Part shown: positions 60,067 to 64,000 of the stretch, piece by piece
Layout: the number at the start of each line of letters is the position of its first letter
How positions within the stretch are numbered: position 1 is the stretch's first letter
Source: Mycolicibacter senuensis
GTDB taxonomy: Bacteria > Actinomycetota > Actinomycetes > Mycobacteriales > Mycobacteriaceae
Assembly (NCBI RefSeq): GCF_002101885.1
Contig: NZ_LQPS01000043.1
Span: forward strand, 496,001 to 560,000
Length of the DNA stretch: 64,000 nt
Direction of reading: 5' to 3'
Position numbers and translations under genes: made by a program
Notes under the pieces: model-generated
Databases searched by the model: none
Told to the model about the DNA's origin: nothing
What the model saw: only the letters and a program-made list of their open reading frames with translations

Positions 60067-61425
60067 ATGGACGATCGACGGTATGTGGTGATCGGAGGCG
60101 GCCTGGCGGGGCTGGCCTCGGCGGTCTGGCTGGCCGAGGCGGGCAAGAAGGTGACCCTGCTGGAGCGGCGCGGGCAGCTCGGCGGGCGCACCCACGCGAT
60201 GAAGGTGGACGGGATAGCCGATGTTCCGGACAACGGCCAGCACGTCATCGCGAGCGGCTTCCAAAACCTGTTCCGCTACCTGACCAGCGTCGGCACCCGG
60301 TCGATGGTGGAGTTCCCGACCGGCGGCACACTGCGCTGGCCGGGCGGCGCCACCACCGGCATGCCGACCCGCGGGCTCGGTGCGCTGCGGACGCTGTTCG
60401 GTGTGCACCCGGAGGCCAGCCTGCTCGATCGCGTGCGTACGGCAGTGGCGACGGCACGGCTGACGCAGCAGGCGCTGTGCCAGCCCGCCGATCTGCCCGA
60501 TCTCTCCACCGACCAGTGGTTGCGGCGGGTGGGGATGCCCGCCACAGCGCGGCAGGCGGTGTGGGACTGGCTTGCCCTGGGCATCGCCGCCGAGCCGGTG
60601 GAACGCGGCTCGGCCAAGGTCTTCGCCGACGTGCTGGCCACCGGAATCCGGCTGGGCGTGCGGCACCGCACTCCGGTGACGATCGGCTACCCGACCACCG
60701 ACCTCGACACGCTCTACATCGCCGGTGCGCTCGCGGTCTTCGACCGACTCGGCGTCGACGTGCGCTATCGTACGGTTGCCAAGCGAATCGTAATGCAAGA
60801 CAACGCTGTTCGCGCGGTGGAGCTCGCCGACGGTAGCGAGATACCAGCAGATGCGGTGGTGTGCGCGGTGCCCAACTCCCAGATCGGCGGCCTGCTCGAC
60901 GACCTGCCCGAGCACGCCGAGATCTATGCCGCGGCCGACAAGTTGCATCACACGCCGATCGTGAGCACCAACCTCTACCTGGACCGCCCGCTGGGCACCG
61001 AAGCGGCGATGGAGGCGGTGATCGGCGGCACCGGCATCATCGACGAGGTGTTCGACCGGCAGCGGATGCACGGCCGCGTCCCGGACGGCGCATGGCTGTA
61101 CTGCCTGACCACCAGCGGCGCCTACGAACAGATCCACCGTTCCAGCGACCAGATCGTGGCCGAACAGCTGGATCTGCTGCGCCGCTACTATCCGGCCGCG
61201 GCCGAGGCGAACGTGGTGGCCGCGCAGGTGGTCAAGATGCCGAAGGCCACCTTCTCGCAGGTCGTGGGCACCACCGGGCTGCGCCCGGATCAGCGCACCT
61301 CGGTGCCGAGCCTGGTGCTCGCCGGCGACTGGACCCGCACCGATTGGTCGGCGACGATGGAAAGCGCTGCCCAAAGCGCGGCCCGCGCGGTGGCGTTGCT
61401 GCTCGAACTGCCGGAACATCGATGA
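60067..61425 (+). CDS. HpnE/phytoene desaturase-like FAD oxidoreductase
   Basis: A 452-aa amine-oxidase-type flavoprotein. The N-terminal VVIGGGLAGLASAVWLAEAG and ERRGQLGGRTHA bind FAD. DNGQHVIASGFQNLFRYL matches the DNGQH stretch of hydroxysqualene dehydroxylases and zeta-carotene-type desaturases, and LVLAGDWTRTDWSATMESAAQSA is the C-terminal FAD motif. No squalene, phytoene or hopanoid gene is nearby. It overlaps the TetR gene by 4 bp and sits inside a housekeeping run where M. tuberculosis has no such gene as I recall. Confidence 0.85.
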   Translation: MDDRRYVVIGGGLAGLASAVWLAEAGKKVTLLERRGQLGGRTHAMKVDGIADVPDNGQHVIASGFQNLFRYLTSVGTRSMVEFPTGGTLRWPGGATTGMPTRGLGALRTLFGVHPEASLLDRVRTAVATARLTQQALCQPADLPDLSTDQWLRRVGMPATARQAVWDWLALGIAAEPVERGSAKVFADVLATGIRLGVRHRTPVTIGYPTTDLDTLYIAGALAVFDRLGVDVRYRTVAKRIVMQDNAVRAVELADGSEIPADAVVCAVPNSQIGGLLDDLPEHAEIYAAADKLHHTPIVSTNLYLDRPLGTEAAMEAVIGGTGIIDEVFDRQRMHGRVPDGAWLYCLTTSGAYEQIHRSSDQIVAEQLDLLRRYYPAAAEANVVAAQVVKMPKATFSQVVGTTGLRPDQRTSVPSLVLAGDWTRTDWSATMESAAQSAARAVALLLELPEHR

Positions 61426-62036
61426 ATGCGCAGCCGGTGTCGCCGAGGCGGCGGATGTCGGGGCAGGCCCGCCGGGCCCAGTTGCTCGACCGGGCCCGCG
61501 ACATCGTCGCCGCCGAGGGTTTCGCCGCGGTGACCATCGAACGGGTGGCCCGAGCCGCCGAGGTCACCCGCACGGTGGTGTACCAGAACTTCGGCGACCT
61601 GGCCGGGTTGATGTCGGCGCTGCTCGACCGCGAATCGGAGATCGCCTTCGCCGGCATGCGCAGCGTGGACGGCCCGCCCGACGACGGCTCGGATGCGGTC
61701 GGCCGCGGCATTCTGGCTTACCTCCACGCGGCGCCGACCAGCTGGCGCATCATCCTGAGCCCGCCCGCCGGAGCACCGCCGCAATTGCAGGCCCGCACCG
61801 AGCTGGGCCGCCGCTATGCCCGGGGTATCGCGGCAGAGCGGTTGTCCGGGCTCACCGGCCACCCGGTCGACGCCGACGGGCCGACGGCGCGACTGTTGTT
61901 GTCCGCATTGGAGGAACTGGCGCTGCTGCACCTCACCGACCCCGATGCGTACCCGGACGAGTTGGTGCTGCGCTATCTGCGGTCGCTGGTCGGCTGGGCG
62001 GTGCGCCTCGAGACTGCGCCGCCGCCGGGACCGTGA
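61422..62036 (+). CDS. TetR-family regulator
   Basis: A 204-aa protein with a basic tail, a TetR_N domain (about residues 18-64, LLDRARDIVAAEGFAAVTIERVARAAEVTRTVVYQNF) and a helical ligand domain. It is translationally coupled to the FAD-enzyme gene (ATGA). It is the likely reader of the palindrome at 60024-60054 and so controls its own operon. Ligand unknown, possibly an isoprenoid or lipid. Confidence 0.88.
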   Translation: MNAQPVSPRRRMSGQARRAQLLDRARDIVAAEGFAAVTIERVARAAEVTRTVVYQNFGDLAGLMSALLDRESEIAFAGMRSVDGPPDDGSDAVGRGILAYLHAAPTSWRIILSPPAGAPPQLQARTELGRRYARGIAAERLSGLTGHPVDADGPTARLLLSALEELALLHLTDPDAYPDELVLRYLRSLVGWAVRLETAPPPGP

Positions 62037-62281
62037 CCTTCGCAGGCCACCCGGACTGCCGCCGCCCGCAACCAGGACGGTAAGGTGGGCAGCCACAGGG
62101 CCGAGTCGTTCAGGTGTCTCGTCGTGGGGCGTGTCGTCGAGCATCTCCCGGTCGCGGGGGAGCACAGGCACTACCCGGCCCGCGACCTGGGGGCGGGCAC
62201 CGGACTGTCAGGCCGTCCCCAGGAGCGCATAGCTATATTTGCCCGAGCCAACTTGTGGATCGATACCCGGAGGGTGACATT

Positions 62282-63493
<1,212 letters not shown>

Positions 63494-63516
63494 CCCGGTT
63501 TCTCTGCGCACAAAAG

Positions 63517-64000
63517 TCAGGCGCTGAACCGGTAGTCGTCGAGATCGAAGCGCCGGCTGCGCCAGTAGGCCTCCACCGTGGTGGTGGGCCGCAGCGGGAC
63601 GTCGCCGTTGCGGTCGAAATAGTAGCTGTTGGCCTGCTGGCAGCTGTCCTGCCAGAACACCTGTCGGTGGCGTTTGCTCATCATTTCGTCGAAGTAGCGG
63701 GCGTTGGCCGCCTCGGAGATCTCCACCCGGGTGGCGGCACGGCGCCGGGCGCGTTTCAGGCACCGCACGATGTGATGGGTCTGGGCCTCGACGAGCGCGA
63801 AATACGATGACCCGACGTAGCCGTACGGACCGAAAACGCTGAAGAGATTGGGGAATCCGGGGATGCTGACCCCCTCGTAGGCCTGCAGCCGGTGTTCATC
63901 CCAGAACCGGCTCAGCGACTGGCCGCCGGCCCCGGTGACCGCGAAGGTGGGGATGTTGTCGCTGTCCATCACCTTGAACCCGGTGGCCAGGATCAACACG
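63517..64000 (-). CDS. Baeyer-Villiger-type FAD monooxygenase, C-terminal part
   Basis: The 3' 161 codons of a minus-strand gene whose start lies beyond base 64000. LILATGFKVMDSDNIPTF is the ATGF-type motif of class B flavin monooxygenases; SIPGFPNLFSVFGPYGYVGSSYFALVEAQ and the Trp/Tyr-rich end (YFDRNGDVPLRPTTTVEAYWRS) also match. It corresponds to Rv1393c beside metK. It converges on metK with 23 bp between stops. Confidence 0.88.
   Translation of the reverse strand, partial: VLILATGFKVMDSDNIPTFAVTGAGGQSLSRFWDEHRLQAYEGVSIPGFPNLFSVFGPYGYVGSSYFALVEAQTHHIVRCLKRARRRAATRVEISEAANARYFDEMMSKRHRQVFWQDSCQQANSYYFDRNGDVPLRPTTTVEAYWRSRRFDLDDYRFSA

Noticed and set aside
62037-62281. SAM riboswitch before metK
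   Set aside because: No convincing multi-stem core could be traced by eye. A covariance-model search would decide.

Overview
The window is high-GC actinobacterial DNA from a mycobacterium. It carries a PE/PPE pair with two EsxM/EsxN-type WXG100 proteins, an Rpf, the integration host factor mIHF, and many proteins that look close to M. tuberculosis proteins as I remember them. Gene order follows the Rv2531c-Rv2581c block (hisS, aspS, rarA, alaS, ruvX, mltG, aro genes, pepQ, efp, nusB, a basic amino acid decarboxylase) and then the Rv1379-Rv1393c block (pyrR to pyrF, mIHF gene, gmk, rpoZ, coaBC, metK). An ESX-5-type PE-PPE-Esx cassette suggests a slow grower or a relative such as the M. terrae group. 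All family and synteny statements come from reading the sequence and from memory; no search was run.

Layout. 1-5.2 kb: the 3' end of a glyoxalase II-like gene, hisS, an MmpS-like secreted protein, and a small catabolic cassette (XRE-cupin regulator with a GGCT-like enzyme, diverging from a class II aldolase and a DapA-type lyase). 5.2-9.97 kb: a YpfJ-type metallopeptidase, the inserted PE-PPE-Esx-Esx cassette closed by a strong hairpin, and a membrane-anchored protein with a duplicated domain. 10-16.5 kb: aspS, a hotdog thioesterase, an Rpf with an SD-sequestering hairpin, a DUF3097 protein, an AdhD-like dehydrogenase and rarA. 16.6-20.8 kb: an accessory GntR / flavin monooxygenase / CoA-transferase / CitE-like lyase cassette. 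20.8-34.2 kb: the housekeeping run yjbQ-alaS-ruvX-mltG-aroE-A24 peptidase-(secreted protein)-aroC-aroK-aroB-aroQ-pepQ-efp-nusB, mostly with overlapping stops and starts.

34.2-48.2 kb is accessory. It holds the large PLP decarboxylase, an ERCC4-nuclease/Lsr2-tail fusion, and the most unusual locus: a GntR-led operon of six overlapping or closely spaced genes. These encode an 8-Cys ferredoxin, a sulfonate-type ABC transporter whose binding protein has an extra C-terminal domain, and an AprA-like flavoprotein fused to about nine HEAT repeats. A TetR / class D flavin monooxygenase pair and a beta-lactamase-fold esterase follow.

48.2-57 kb is the complete UMP pathway operon (pyrR-pyrB-pyrC-PH-like membrane protein-carA-carB-pyrF), every junction overlapping. 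Its leader has the hallmarks of a PyrR-binding loop, including a CNGNGA hexaloop and a buried Shine-Dalgarno sequence. 57.4-64 kb: the mIHF gene, gmk, rpoZ and coaBC, then an inserted HpnE-like FAD enzyme/TetR operon behind a near-ideal TetR palindrome, metK, and the 3' part of a Baeyer-Villiger-type flavoprotein. I saw no tRNA, rRNA, CRISPR array, IS element or phage gene.
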